Origin: Mailhella sp.
Lineage (GTDB): Bacteria > Desulfobacterota > Desulfovibrionia > Desulfovibrionales > Desulfovibrionaceae
DNA: 30,833 nucleotides
NCBI GenBank assembly: GCA_017411945.1
Contig: JAFQPD010000102.1
Coordinates: 1-30,833, forward strand
Direction of reading: 5' to 3'
How positions within the stretch are numbered: position 1 is the stretch's first letter; the number at the start of each line of letters is the position of its first letter. Below are positions 1-6,099 of this stretch, one piece after another. The notes under the pieces are model-generated. The model did no database searches and was not told the origin of the DNA. It saw only the letters and a program-made list of their open reading frames with translations. Made by a program: the position numbers and the translations under genes.

Positions 1-605
1 GGGAGGGGCGATTCGTTTAAGTTTGCCGCTTTTTTCGTATTTCGTAAAAAACTATCAAACTCCACCAAACGGGATAAAAGAGGGCTTGAAGAGGGGTGAA
101 GTTTCCAAGTTTAGAATTTTTTCCATGATGGTTTGAATCCAAAAGTTGGCCTGATAAAACGGAATCAAGCCTCATCATAGGATATCCAAGAAAATAAAGA
201 GAGTGGCGATTTGTCCACGTTTGAAATTTTTGTCTTAGGGGATAACGGTTGAAAAAAGGTCGGGCAAAACTCATTATACGAGATAACACGCAGGCTGGGG
301 ATTTGCAGGAAAAAGAGGGGGCAAGTCCTCTCGCCAAAGAAAAAGCCAGGAGCTCCCGCGAAGGGGAGATCCAGACTTTCTAGTCCCAGTTTGTGAGATG
401 GGTAGAGTGCCGCGAAGCACTGAGGGAGTTTTCGATTTTCTATTATTTTCTTAGATGGTTAGAGTTTTGGAATTTGCTCATCCATACAGATTTTCGATTT
501 TCAACCCTACAGATTTCAGGATTTCAATCCTATCTTTTTCAATGTTGATCGAAAATTTTTTTAGATTGGGCCTGCTTCCTTGAGCGTGTACGCCCTCTTT
601 GCAAG
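1..605. other. AT-rich non-coding stretch, no gene recognised
   Basis: I see no convincing gene here. A 106-codon minus-strand open frame at 17-337 has no recognisable domain and a low-complexity, codon-biased look, so I do not call it. The stretch is clearly AT-richer than the rest of the window and contains short recurring strings such as TTTTCGATTTTC (431-442 and again near 492-503). It borders the CTAG repeat array and the integrase remnant, which suggests decayed mobile-element DNA, but that is inference. Confidence 0.5.
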
Positions 606-621
606 ACTAACTGATTTTTGA

Positions 622-751
622 ACTAGCCAACTTACTAGCCAAGAACTAGCTAATTTGGCTAGTAACTAGGTAAAATTGGTTAAAATGTGGATTTTCTGGC
701 TAGTAACTAGCCAAAACAACTAGCCAACTGTCTTTTTCGGCTAGTTACTAG
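622..751. repeat. CTAG-centred repeat array with 41-bp period
   Basis: Three copies of the imperfect palindrome GGCTAGTAACTAG (third copy GGCTAGTTACTAG) start at 657, 698 and 739, exactly 41 bp apart. Between and before them, ACTAGCCAA occurs at 622, 634, 706 and 719, with the variant ACTAGCTAA at 645. About ten CTAG tetramers fall within 130 bp. CTAG is usually rare in bacterial DNA. The array lies 120 bp beyond the 3' end of an integrase remnant. Repeats of this kind may be integrase arm-type or excisionase sites, replication iterons or a partition site. The sequence alone does not decide between these. Confidence 0.8.
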
Positions 752-870
752 GTAAATTGTTTTTGATAGGAGTTCTCTGCTCAGGACAAGGAAAATCACG
801 TTTTTAAGACTTTTCCCCGTTATTTTTACACATATTCAAGATTTTTGGCCATGTTCGGCGTTTGGCCTCC

Positions 871-1194
871 CTACTTCTCCAAATTCCCCAGCAGAATATC
901 TGCCGCCACATTGCTGGCAACGGAAAGCGTCTCGGGCAGGAACTGGGCGTATATCTTCTTGGTGAAGTCAGCGTTTTTATGGGTGAGCATTTTTCTCAGG
1001 CGGATGAGCTTGAGCTCAAAGTCCACATCGCGATCTTCAAGTTTGAAGATTTCTCCGCTCCGCATTCCAGTGAAAAAGGCCAGCATCAGCATATTGCCGA
1101 CATCGCGGGCAGGCCACGTCTTGGCGGTATCGAGGAAACGCTGGACTTCTTCAGTTGAGAGGTGCTCGATGCGTTCGTTATCCTTAACCGGCAT
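871..1194 (-). pseudogene. Tyrosine recombinase/integrase remnant, internally deleted
   Basis: The first half matches the start of a phage-type tyrosine recombinase catalytic domain: a linker (DNERIEHLSTEEVQRFLDTA) followed by Box I with the catalytic Arg in FFTGMRSGEIFKLEDRDVDFE. Immediately after, the protein jumps to what is normally the extreme C-terminus, LTHKNADFTKKIYAQFLPETL, which aligns with the usual LGHKS..T..YAHL block and carries the tyrosine nucleophile. The roughly 80-100 residues that should lie between, including the H-x-x-R box, are absent. The N-terminal core-binding and SAM-like domains are also missing: the frame continues upstream only to about 1248 before a stop. This is therefore a catalytically dead fossil of an integrated element. 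Whether the short product is made is unknown. Confidence 0.8.
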
Positions 1195-1325
1195 TTCTAT
1201 ATGGAAGGGGAGGGGCGTGCTTCGCTCTGGTCCGGCGCCGACTAGTCACGGCGTTTCCAGCCAGAATCCTTAAAAGCAGAGAATGGCTCGCAAGAAAGAG
1301 GCGTCCGCATGGAAGGGCCGAATGT

Positions 1326-2057
1326 TCACGACTTCAGCTTGATGAACAGCCGTTCGGGCAGATGTTTGACGGCAAGCATGATGGCGCGCCAGTACCAAGG
1401 GGTGTATAAGGTGTAACGACCTTTTCGGACGGCATCGGCGATATCGCGAGCCACGGTTGTCGGCGAGGCTATGAGACCTCGGGGCAGGTCGCGCCCTTCG
1501 AGCATGGGGCTGGCGATCAGCCCCGGCTTGACAGTGAGCACATGTACGCCGCTTGGAGCAAGCCTTGCGCGGAGCCCGGAAAGGAAGGCGGTGAAGCCGG
1601 CCTTGGCACTGCCGTAGAGGTAGTTCGAGCTGCGCCCCCTGTCGCCCGCGACGGAGCTGATGCCGATGATGAGGCCGCGCTGTCTCTTTTCGAAGGTGTC
1701 GGCCGCCATGGACAGCAGAGGGACGAGCCCGGTGAAGTTCGTGCGCAGTATCCTGTCAGCCGCGCCTTCATCGTGTCGTGCCTCAAGCTGATCGCCCAGA
1801 AGACCCACGGCGCAGAGTACGGCGTTGGTCCTGCCCGCGAGGGATGTCCAGAGCTTCGCGTGGGTGCAAGTGTTCAGTGCGTCAAACTCTGCGCAGTCCA
1901 TTACTCGTCCGGTCTTATCGTGGAGTTCCTGCGCCATGGCCTGCAGGGCATCCAGCCTTCTCCCTGCAAGGCAGAGATCCCAGCCTTCCTGTGCGAAGCG
2001 CAGGGCGCAGGCGCGGGCTATTTCCGACGTGGCACCGAGTATGAGCATGTACGGCAT
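1326..2057 (-). CDS. Short-chain dehydrogenase/reductase (SDR)
   Basis: This 243-residue protein is a classical-length SDR and probably an NAD(P)(H)-dependent oxidoreductase. The N-terminal Rossmann motif is the variant GATSEIA (residues 8-14) in place of TGxxxGIG. The conserved Asn is in LRTNFTG (N107), the catalytic Ser is in ISSVAGDRG (134-135), and the Tyr/Lys pair is Y148-G-S-A-K152. The GATSEIA start and SSVAGDRGR block resemble SDRs of the decaprenylphosphoryl-ribose 2-epimerase subunit type (DprE2-like), but no DprE1-like partner is present, so the substrate is open. A possible weak Shine-Dalgarno (GGA) precedes the chosen ATG; ATG at codon 4 is an alternative. It stands alone between the integrase remnant and a small-gene cassette. 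Confidence 0.85.
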   Translation of the reverse strand: MPYMLILGATSEIARACALRFAQEGWDLCLAGRRLDALQAMAQELHDKTGRVMDCAEFDALNTCTHAKLWTSLAGRTNAVLCAVGLLGDQLEARHDEGAADRILRTNFTGLVPLLSMAADTFEKRQRGLIIGISSVAGDRGRSSNYLYGSAKAGFTAFLSGLRARLAPSGVHVLTVKPGLIASPMLEGRDLPRGLIASPTTVARDIADAVRKGRYTLYTPWYWRAIMLAVKHLPERLFIKLKS

Positions 2058-2224
2058 GGGAATTCCGCATGAAAGTTTGACTGGTAAAATAATTTAACGA
2101 TAATACTCAAGAATATACCGTGGCCCCAAAGCTCGCAAGTCTGCATTTTCTTGGTTGGCACTCTTCATGGAAAGTTATCTTTTTACGCTTTAGTTGAAGT
2201 GGAGACTTGTCTGCAAAATAAGAA

Positions 2225-2250
2225 AGGCCCATAGCGGGGGCTATGAGCCT
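2225..2250 (-). terminator. Intrinsic terminator of the small membrane-gene pair
   Basis: On the minus strand the 11-bp stem AGGCTCATAGC / GCTATGGGCCT, with one U-G pair and a CCCC loop, is followed by TTCTTATTTT. The one imperfect pair is a G-U wobble only on the minus strand and a C-A mismatch on the plus strand, so it is oriented to end the minus-strand genes. Confidence 0.8.
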
Positions 2251-2258
2251 TAGGATTA

Positions 2259-2384
2259 TTACTTTCGAAAATTATCAAAAATATTATAAAGTATCACACC
2301 AAGAAAGCCCAGAGCCAATACGATGAGATTATTTCTAGATTTTTCTGGGGTGATAGGTCCTCTAGGCCCAACGGTAAGTCCCAT
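2259..2384 (-). CDS. 41-residue single-span membrane protein, unknown function
   Basis: This short frame begins with ATG preceded by a near-ideal AAAGGAGG (5-nt spacing) and ends directly before an intrinsic terminator, which makes it a strong candidate despite its size. The product has a short polar N-terminus (MGLTVGPRGPITPEKSR), one hydrophobic segment (NLIVLALGFLGVILYNIF, about residues 19-36) and a basic tail (RK). I recognise no family. It lies 100 bp downstream of the 69-residue membrane protein gene, probably in one transcript. The gap between them contains an inverted repeat CGAAGTA/TACTTCG (2430-2461) that could be an mRNA hairpin. Base composition is AT-rich like its neighbours and unlike the core genes. 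Confidence 0.7.
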   Translation of the reverse strand: MGLTVGPRGPITPEKSRNNLIVLALGFLGVILYNIFDNFRK

Positions 2385-2484
2385 GGATTCCTCCTTTATA
2401 TTGAGTATTGTCCTGCTTCTGACTTTATCCGAAGTATTATTTTTCTAAAATAGGTACTTCGAATACCCTGTTCCTTGGTACTAT

Positions 2485-2694
2485 TTATTGATCTTTTTGG
2501 GCTATCTTGGTTGCGAGGATAGCTACGGCATAGCCAACTAGTAATTCTACAAAGGTTGCAATAGCCCATGGACCATAAACAAATGCCCAGCCTAGAGAGA
2601 TGAGAATAATCGCAGAAAGAGCCAGCTTGCGATTTTCTACTATGACACCGAGGGCAAAGCCTAGGCCGCAAAAACATAGTAAATAGAAAAGCAT
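2485..2694 (-). CDS. 69-residue hydrophobic membrane protein, unknown function
   Basis: The product is almost entirely hydrophobic, with two to three predicted membrane segments (residues 1-20, 26-43 and 45-62) and a charged C-terminus (KIAQKDQ). CGGAG lies 5 nt before the ATG. The gene is divergent from the XRE regulator and shares with it a palindromic operator at 2729-2748, so it is probably repressed by that regulator. I recognise no family; a holin-like, toxin-like or accessory membrane role would all fit, and none is supported directly. The overlapping frame at 2396-2677 is a shadow with no domain. Confidence 0.65.
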   Translation of the reverse strand: MLFYLLCFCGLGFALGVIVENRKLALSAIILISLGWAFVYGPWAIATFVELLVGYAVAILATKIAQKDQ

Positions 2695-2728
2695 AGATAC
2701 TCCGCGAGAAAAAGGTCGGTTGAAAAAT

Positions 2729-2748
2729 ACACCGTATATATGCGGTGT
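2729..2748. promoter_or_regulatory. 20-bp palindromic operator between divergent genes
   Basis: ACACCGTATATATGCGGTGT matches its own reverse complement except at one symmetric pair. It lies in the gap between the minus-strand 69-residue membrane gene and the plus-strand XRE regulator, 35 bp upstream of each start. This is the expected place and form for an XRE-family dimer binding site that controls both genes. The TATATA core could also contribute to a -10 element; I could not assign the promoters confidently. Confidence 0.7.
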
Positions 2749-2780
2749 CTTATGTATACAAGTCCCCTTATCTTAAGTCA

Positions 2781-3026
2781 ATGGACACCATTGACGTACG
2801 TTTTGCCCATGCTCTTAAGGAACTGAGGAAGTCTAAAGGCTTGACCCAGGAGGCTTTGGCTCAGCGGGCTGGTGTCGACTATAAGTATCTCCAGAAGCTG
2901 GAAGGTTCCAAGCCATCTTCTCCTACGCTTTCCACACTGAACAAGCTTGCGAAGGGGTTGCAGATCACTCTTGTTGAACTTCTTCAGAGTCTGAACGAGG
3001 ATGACGAGCAAGTTCCTTTTTCCTGA
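2781..3026 (+). CDS. XRE-family HTH transcriptional regulator, 81 residues
   Basis: This is a single Cro/C1-type helix-turn-helix protein. Residues 7-64 carry the five-helix fold, with the recognition region LTQEALAQRAGVDYKYLQKL and the conserved LEG and P.L..L.KLAKGL pattern, followed by a short acidic tail. An in-frame GTG at 2745 would add 12 residues but lies inside the operator palindrome and has no ribosome binding site, so I prefer ATG 2781. No strong Shine-Dalgarno precedes this ATG either, so the message may be leaderless or weakly translated. It probably represses itself and the divergent small membrane gene through the 2729-2748 palindrome. Similar small regulators are typical of mobile elements. 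Confidence 0.85.
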   Translation: MDTIDVRFAHALKELRKSKGLTQEALAQRAGVDYKYLQKLEGSKPSSPTLSTLNKLAKGLQITLVELLQSLNEDDEQVPFS

Positions 3027-3057
3027 TTTTTCTACCTATCTGCCAAGGGCTTCCTTA

Positions 3058-3086
3058 TTGACAAAGCTCTCTCAGAGGTGCATCCT
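3058..3086 (+). promoter_or_regulatory. Possible promoter upstream of the Tyr-rich mini-ORF
   Basis: A perfect -35 box TTGACA (3058-3063) is followed after 17 nt by CATCCT (3081-3086), a poor -10 match. If real, it would start transcription close to the mini-ORF's ribosome binding site and run into the terminator and symporter gene. Confidence 0.3.
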
Positions 3087-3107
3087 TCTCACAAAGGAAG
3101 GAATTCT

Positions 3108-3191
3108 ATGAACTCCATTTTCGCCATGAACGCCTATTACAGCTGCTTCTATTATTATAGAGGGTCTTGCGGCGTGTCCGGCGAGAGGTAG
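3108..3191 (+). CDS. Putative 27-residue Tyr-rich leader peptide
   Basis: ATG 3108 is preceded by AAAGGAAGGA at good spacing. The peptide contains Tyr-Tyr at residues 10-11 and Tyr-Tyr-Tyr at 15-17 with Phe at 5 and 14 (AYYSCFYYYRGSCG). It ends at TAG 3191, 33 nt before an intrinsic terminator that itself precedes the symporter gene. This order of mini-ORF with a run of one amino acid, terminator, then gene is the classic layout of a ribosome-mediated attenuator. TGCGGC (3168-3173) in the mini-ORF is complementary to GCCGCA (3228-3233) in the 5' arm of the terminator, so a modest antiterminator is possible. It could also be a chance frame; the family is unknown. Confidence 0.4.
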   Translation: MNSIFAMNAYYSCFYYYRGSCGVSGER

Positions 3192-3224
3192 AAGTCAGGA
3201 AGCCTTTCCCAGAACAAAAGAAAC

Positions 3225-3257
3225 AAAGCCGCACGGAATTTCTGTACGGCTTTTTTT
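3225..3257 (+). terminator. Intrinsic terminator/attenuator before the symporter gene
   Basis: The stem AAAGCCGCAC / GTACGGCTTT (one mismatch) with a 9-nt loop is followed by a T-run (3251-3257). It sits 46 nt upstream of the symporter ATG. It could end the XRE transcript or act as an attenuator of the symporter gene. Confidence 0.75.
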
Positions 3258-3302
3258 ATTTGTCAGGAGTTCCGGCGCACCGAGGTAAGGGAGGAAAACC
3301 TC

Positions 3303-4886
3303 ATGTTGGTCAAAGTTCTCATTCTGCTGTTCTTCTTTCTTGTGACGCTCGGTGTGGGGCTTGCCTGCCGCCGCAGTACGTCTGATGTCCACGGTTTCGT
3401 TCTTGGGAGCCGTTCCGTAGGTTCCTGGCTGACCGCCTTCGCTTACGGCACTTCCTACTTCTCCGCCGTCATTTTCGTGGGCTACGCTGGGCAGTTCGGA
3501 TGGAAGTACGGCGTGGCCGCTACATGGATAGGCATCGGCAACGCCTTCATCGGTTCTCTGCTTGCGTGGAACGTGCTTGGACGCCGCACCCGCATCATGA
3601 CCCAGCAGCTCGACAGTGCCACCATGCCGGAATTCTTCGGCAAGCGGTTCCAGTCTCCTGTCCTGCGCATTGCGGCCGCCGCCATCATCTTCGTTTTCCT
3701 CATCCCGTACACCGCCTCCCTGTACAACGGCCTTTCCCGGTTGTTCGGCATGGCCTTCGGCATCGACTACACCTGGTGCGTGCTGGGCATGGCCATACTC
3801 ACTGCCGGCTACGTTCTGCTGGGCGGATACATGGCCGCTGCCGTGAACGATTTCATCCAGGGCATCATCATGCTTTTCGGCATCGTGGCTGTCATCTGGG
3901 CTGTGCTGGAAGGCAATGGCGGTATGAGCGCGGCCATGACGAGGCTTTCCGCCATATCCGCACCTCAGGCTTCCGATATGCAGGGCGCGCTCATATCCTT
4001 CTTCGGGCCTGCCCCGCTGGAGCTTCTGGGCGTGGTGCTCCTTACCTCCTTCGGTACGTGGGGCCTTCCTCAGATGGTGGGCAAGTTCTATGCCATCACT
4101 GATGAGAGCGCCATCTCCAAGGGAACTGTCATCTCTACGATATTTGCTTTCATCGTGGCCGGCGGCTGCTACTTCCTCGGCGGCTTCGGTCAGCTCTATG
4201 CGGATGTCGTGGAATACGTGGCACCGGGCAAGCCCGTGTTCGACAGCATCATCCCTGCCATGCTTTCCGGCCTGCCGGACATACTGCTGGGCATCGTGGT
4301 CATCCTCGTTCTGTCCGCCTCCATGTCTACCCTGTCCTCCCTGGTCATCACTTCCGGCTCGACGCTGGCTCTGGACATCTTCGTTCCGATGATGCTTCGC
4401 AGGGGCATGCTGCCGGGCAACAGGAGCCAGCTCCTGCAGATACGCCTGCTCGTGGTGTTCTTCATCGCGGTTTCTTCGGTCATCGCCATCGTGCAGGCCA
4501 AGAGCTCTGTCACGTTCATCGCCCAGCTCATGGGCATTTCGTGGGGTGCTCTCGCGGGCGCCTTCCTTGCTCCCTTCCTGTTCGCTCTGTACTGGAAGCG
4601 TACGAGTTCGGCGGCCGTCATGGCTTCGTTTATCGCCGGTGTGGCCATCATGTGCGCCTGCATGGCCTGCATGGTAGCCGGCGTTCCCTTCTTCACGCCG
4701 TTCCTGTCCTCTCCCATCAATGCCGGCGTGCTCGCCATGCTGGCCGGCATGGTCATCGTGCCTGCAGTCAGCCTTGTCACTCCTGCTCCCAAGCGGGAAG
4801 AGGTGGACGCTATGTTCGCCAGCTACGACCGCAAGGTCGTGGTACACGCGTCCACGGCGCTTTCTGACGCGGAGGAACTTCGCTAG
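3303..4886 (+). CDS. Sodium:solute symporter (SSS family, PutP-like)
   Basis: This 527-residue inner-membrane protein has about 13 hydrophobic segments. It is a sodium-coupled secondary transporter of the SSS family (LeuT fold). Family signatures are visible: LGGYMAAAVNDFIQGIIMLF (TM5-6 region) and LSASMSTLSSLVITSGSTLA, which matches the PutP Ser/Thr-rich block that helps form the sodium site. SSS substrates range from proline and pantothenate to sugars and organic acids, and the sequence does not identify this one. GGGAGG lies 7 nt before the ATG. Upstream are a terminator and a Tyr-rich mini-ORF that may regulate it. Downstream is a strong bidirectional terminator. The C-terminal tail after the last helix is about 40 residues and cytoplasmic by prediction. 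Confidence 0.9.
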   Translation: MLVKVLILLFFFLVTLGVGLACRRSTSDVHGFVLGSRSVGSWLTAFAYGTSYFSAVIFVGYAGQFGWKYGVAATWIGIGNAFIGSLLAWNVLGRRTRIMTQQLDSATMPEFFGKRFQSPVLRIAAAAIIFVFLIPYTASLYNGLSRLFGMAFGIDYTWCVLGMAILTAGYVLLGGYMAAAVNDFIQGIIMLFGIVAVIWAVLEGNGGMSAAMTRLSAISAPQASDMQGALISFFGPAPLELLGVVLLTSFGTWGLPQMVGKFYAITDESAISKGTVISTIFAFIVAGGCYFLGGFGQLYADVVEYVAPGKPVFDSIIPAMLSGLPDILLGIVVILVLSASMSTLSSLVITSGSTLALDIFVPMMLRRGMLPGNRSQLLQIRLLVVFFIAVSSVIAIVQAKSSVTFIAQLMGISWGALAGAFLAPFLFALYWKRTSSAAVMASFIAGVAIMCACMACMVAGVPFFTPFLSSPINAGVLAMLAGMVIVPAVSLVTPAPKREEVDAMFASYDRKVVVHASTALSDAEELR

Positions 4887-4900
4887 GCCGCGTTTGAACG

Positions 4901-4944
4901 GCAAAAGAAAAGGCATGCCATGCACGGCATGCCTTTTCTTTTGC
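4901..4944. terminator. Bidirectional intrinsic terminator
   Basis: A perfect 19-bp stem, GCAAAAGAAAAGGCATGCC with its complement around a 6-nt loop, has A-rich and T-rich flanks on both strands. It serves the symporter gene (plus) and the small Cys-motif gene (minus), which converge here. Confidence 0.9.
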
Positions 4945-4953
4945 GCAGGGAGT

Positions 4954-5112
4954 TCAGCTGTTGAGCTGGTTTTTTTCCCTGTTGACGAACTGGCAGGCAC
5001 CATAGCATTTCCCGCCGCCGCAGTGCGGACACTGCCCGCGGCGAGGAGGGGCGGAGAAGAATTCGAGGAATGCGGACAGGTACTGATTGAAGAGGGAGAA
5101 TAGTTTTTTCAT
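4954..5112 (-). CDS. Small Cys-motif protein (52 residues), probable zinc site
   Basis: The product starts MKKLFSLFNQYLSAFLEFF, a short basic-hydrophobic helix, and ends with a cysteine cluster RGQCPHCGGGKCYGACQFVN. The CPxCGGGxCYGxC pattern resembles SEC-C or zinc-ribbon style metal sites, but I do not recognise the family. The frame is open to 5199 (81 residues), but neither start has a clear Shine-Dalgarno; I chose ATG 5112 because the MKK start is typical and the Cys motif is retained. It converges on the symporter gene at a shared terminator. A separate minus-strand frame with a strong ribosome binding site at ATG 5263 overlaps it (see findings). Confidence 0.5.
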   Translation of the reverse strand: MKKLFSLFNQYLSAFLEFFSAPPRRGQCPHCGGGKCYGACQFVNREKNQLNS

Positions 5113-5356
5113 GCGGGAATGATACGACAGAGCTGGGATATCGCAAAGGGAAATCTTCCGCCTGAAAGATATCTCTGCCCCTGCAAGCATTTGTAACACG
5201 GCAGAAAGCGGGGAAATATTTTGAAACGTGACTTGCGGGGCGAAGAGAGTACATTGAAGTCATCCACTCCTCCTTGAATCCCCTCGGTAAGACCGGCCCG
5301 TGCGAATGCTCCAACGTGCGGGCCGGACTTGTTTTAACCCGTGCATAGAAAAGAGA
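5113..5356. other. Intergenic region with hairpin and strong minus-strand SD
   Basis: No recognised gene lies here. It holds an 8-bp perfect hairpin CCGGCCCG / CGGGCCGG (5293-5300 and 5319-5326). On the minus strand this is followed by AAGGAGGAGTGG and ATG (5261-5263), a strong translation signal. The frame that follows runs 127 codons through the Cys-motif gene and the terminator and does not look like a protein. Read on the plus strand, the same site gives CTCCTCCTT, an anti-Shine-Dalgarno string, as in some small RNAs. Confidence 0.5.
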
Positions 5357-5357
5357 A

Positions 5358-5385
5358 AAGCCGACATCCTTCGGGATGCCGGCTT
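5358..5385 (-). terminator. Intrinsic terminator of the DUF1538/PII-like operon
   Basis: The minus-strand stem AAGCCGGCATCC / GGATGTCGGCTT, with one G-U pair and a CGAA loop, is followed by TTCTCTTTTC. It lies about 20 bp after the stop of the PII-like gene. Confidence 0.85.
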
Positions 5386-5406
5386 TTTCAGTGGACAGCG
5401 GCAAGA

Positions 5407-6099
5407 TTACTTTTTAGAGCCCAGCGTTTCAAAGGACGATACGGGCATGTGGAAGGCGATGCCGGCTCCGCGTTCTGCGTCGCTGAATTCCTTGAGTATG
5501 CGCTCCATGATGCGACTGGTGTCTTTCTGGGGGCAGAGTATCATGACGAGTTCCTTTTCCGGAACGAGGGTGATCCCAAAGAAGGGGGCGTCTTCAGGGC
5601 GGGCAGTGCCGCGGGCGCTGATGACAGTGCCGCCGGTGGCCCCGGCTTCACGCGCCGCATCCATGACCAGATCGGAGCCGCCGTTGTTGACGATGACGGA
5701 AATGAGTTCGTAGGCGGGGGATGCCGAAGCGTTGGCAGACATGTTTTCCTCCAGAGAAGAAGTGGGCGCGGAGAAGAGAGGGGTGCCGATGAGATGCAGG
5801 GCAGAACTGATGTCGAGCGTGAACATGACGCCGCGCGTCGAGGCGAGGCAGGGAGCCTTACGCAGGGCGTCCATGACATTGCTGGTGAGCGAGGCCGGCA
5901 TGACGGACCAGAGCAGTTCTTTCTCTACGTCTTCGAGGCCGAGCAGGCGGAGCCATTTGTTCTCGGCCGTACCCATGCCGAACATGATAGTGCCGCCGCT
6001 GGCCCCTGCCTTGCGGGCTTCGGTCATCACGGCATCACAGCGATGTTTTTCGGTGATGACGATGAGCAGGCGGCTGGAGAGGTCGTGGAGCTCGTTCAT
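5407..6099 (-). CDS. Tandem PII-like signalling protein (230 residues)
   Basis: The protein contains two PII-like (ferredoxin-fold) domains in tandem, about residues 9-105 and 131-222. The repeated signature is ARKAGASGGT (28-37) and AREAGATGGT (149-158), matching the AVR.AGA.GGT-type helix/loop of nitrogen-regulatory PII relatives. An ordinary PII subunit is about 112 residues. PII-like proteins bind nucleotides or small anions and often regulate the membrane transporter beside them. Its ATG overlaps the stop of the DUF1538 gene by 4 nt (ATGA), so the two are translationally coupled and probably interact. ATG at codon 120 has its own strong SD (GGAGG, 5-nt spacing), which could also yield a separate 111-residue second domain. 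No T-loop uridylylation Tyr is evident. Confidence 0.8.
   Translation of the reverse strand: MNELHDLSSRLLIVITEKHRCDAVMTEARKAGASGGTIMFGMGTAENKWLRLLGLEDVEKELLWSVMPASLTSNVMDALRKAPCLASTRGVMFTLDISSALHLIGTPLFSAPTSSLEENMSANASASPAYELISVIVNNGGSDLVMDAAREAGATGGTVISARGTARPEDAPFFGITLVPEKELVMILCPQKDTSRIMERILKEFSDAERGAGIAFHMPVSSFETLGSKK

Noticed and set aside
17..337. 106-codon minus-strand frame at the left edge
   Set aside because: No recognisable domain, no clear ribosome site and an AT-rich degenerate context; not supported as a gene.
622..751. CRISPR array
   Set aside because: The repeats are short palindromes at 41-bp period with spacers that themselves contain the motif, and no cas genes are present.
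3195..5003. 602-codon minus-strand frame opposite the symporter
   Set aside because: It is antisense to a clear SSS transporter, is low in hydrophobic order, rich in His/Gly/Asp/Glu and has no domain. It arises from GC-biased third positions.
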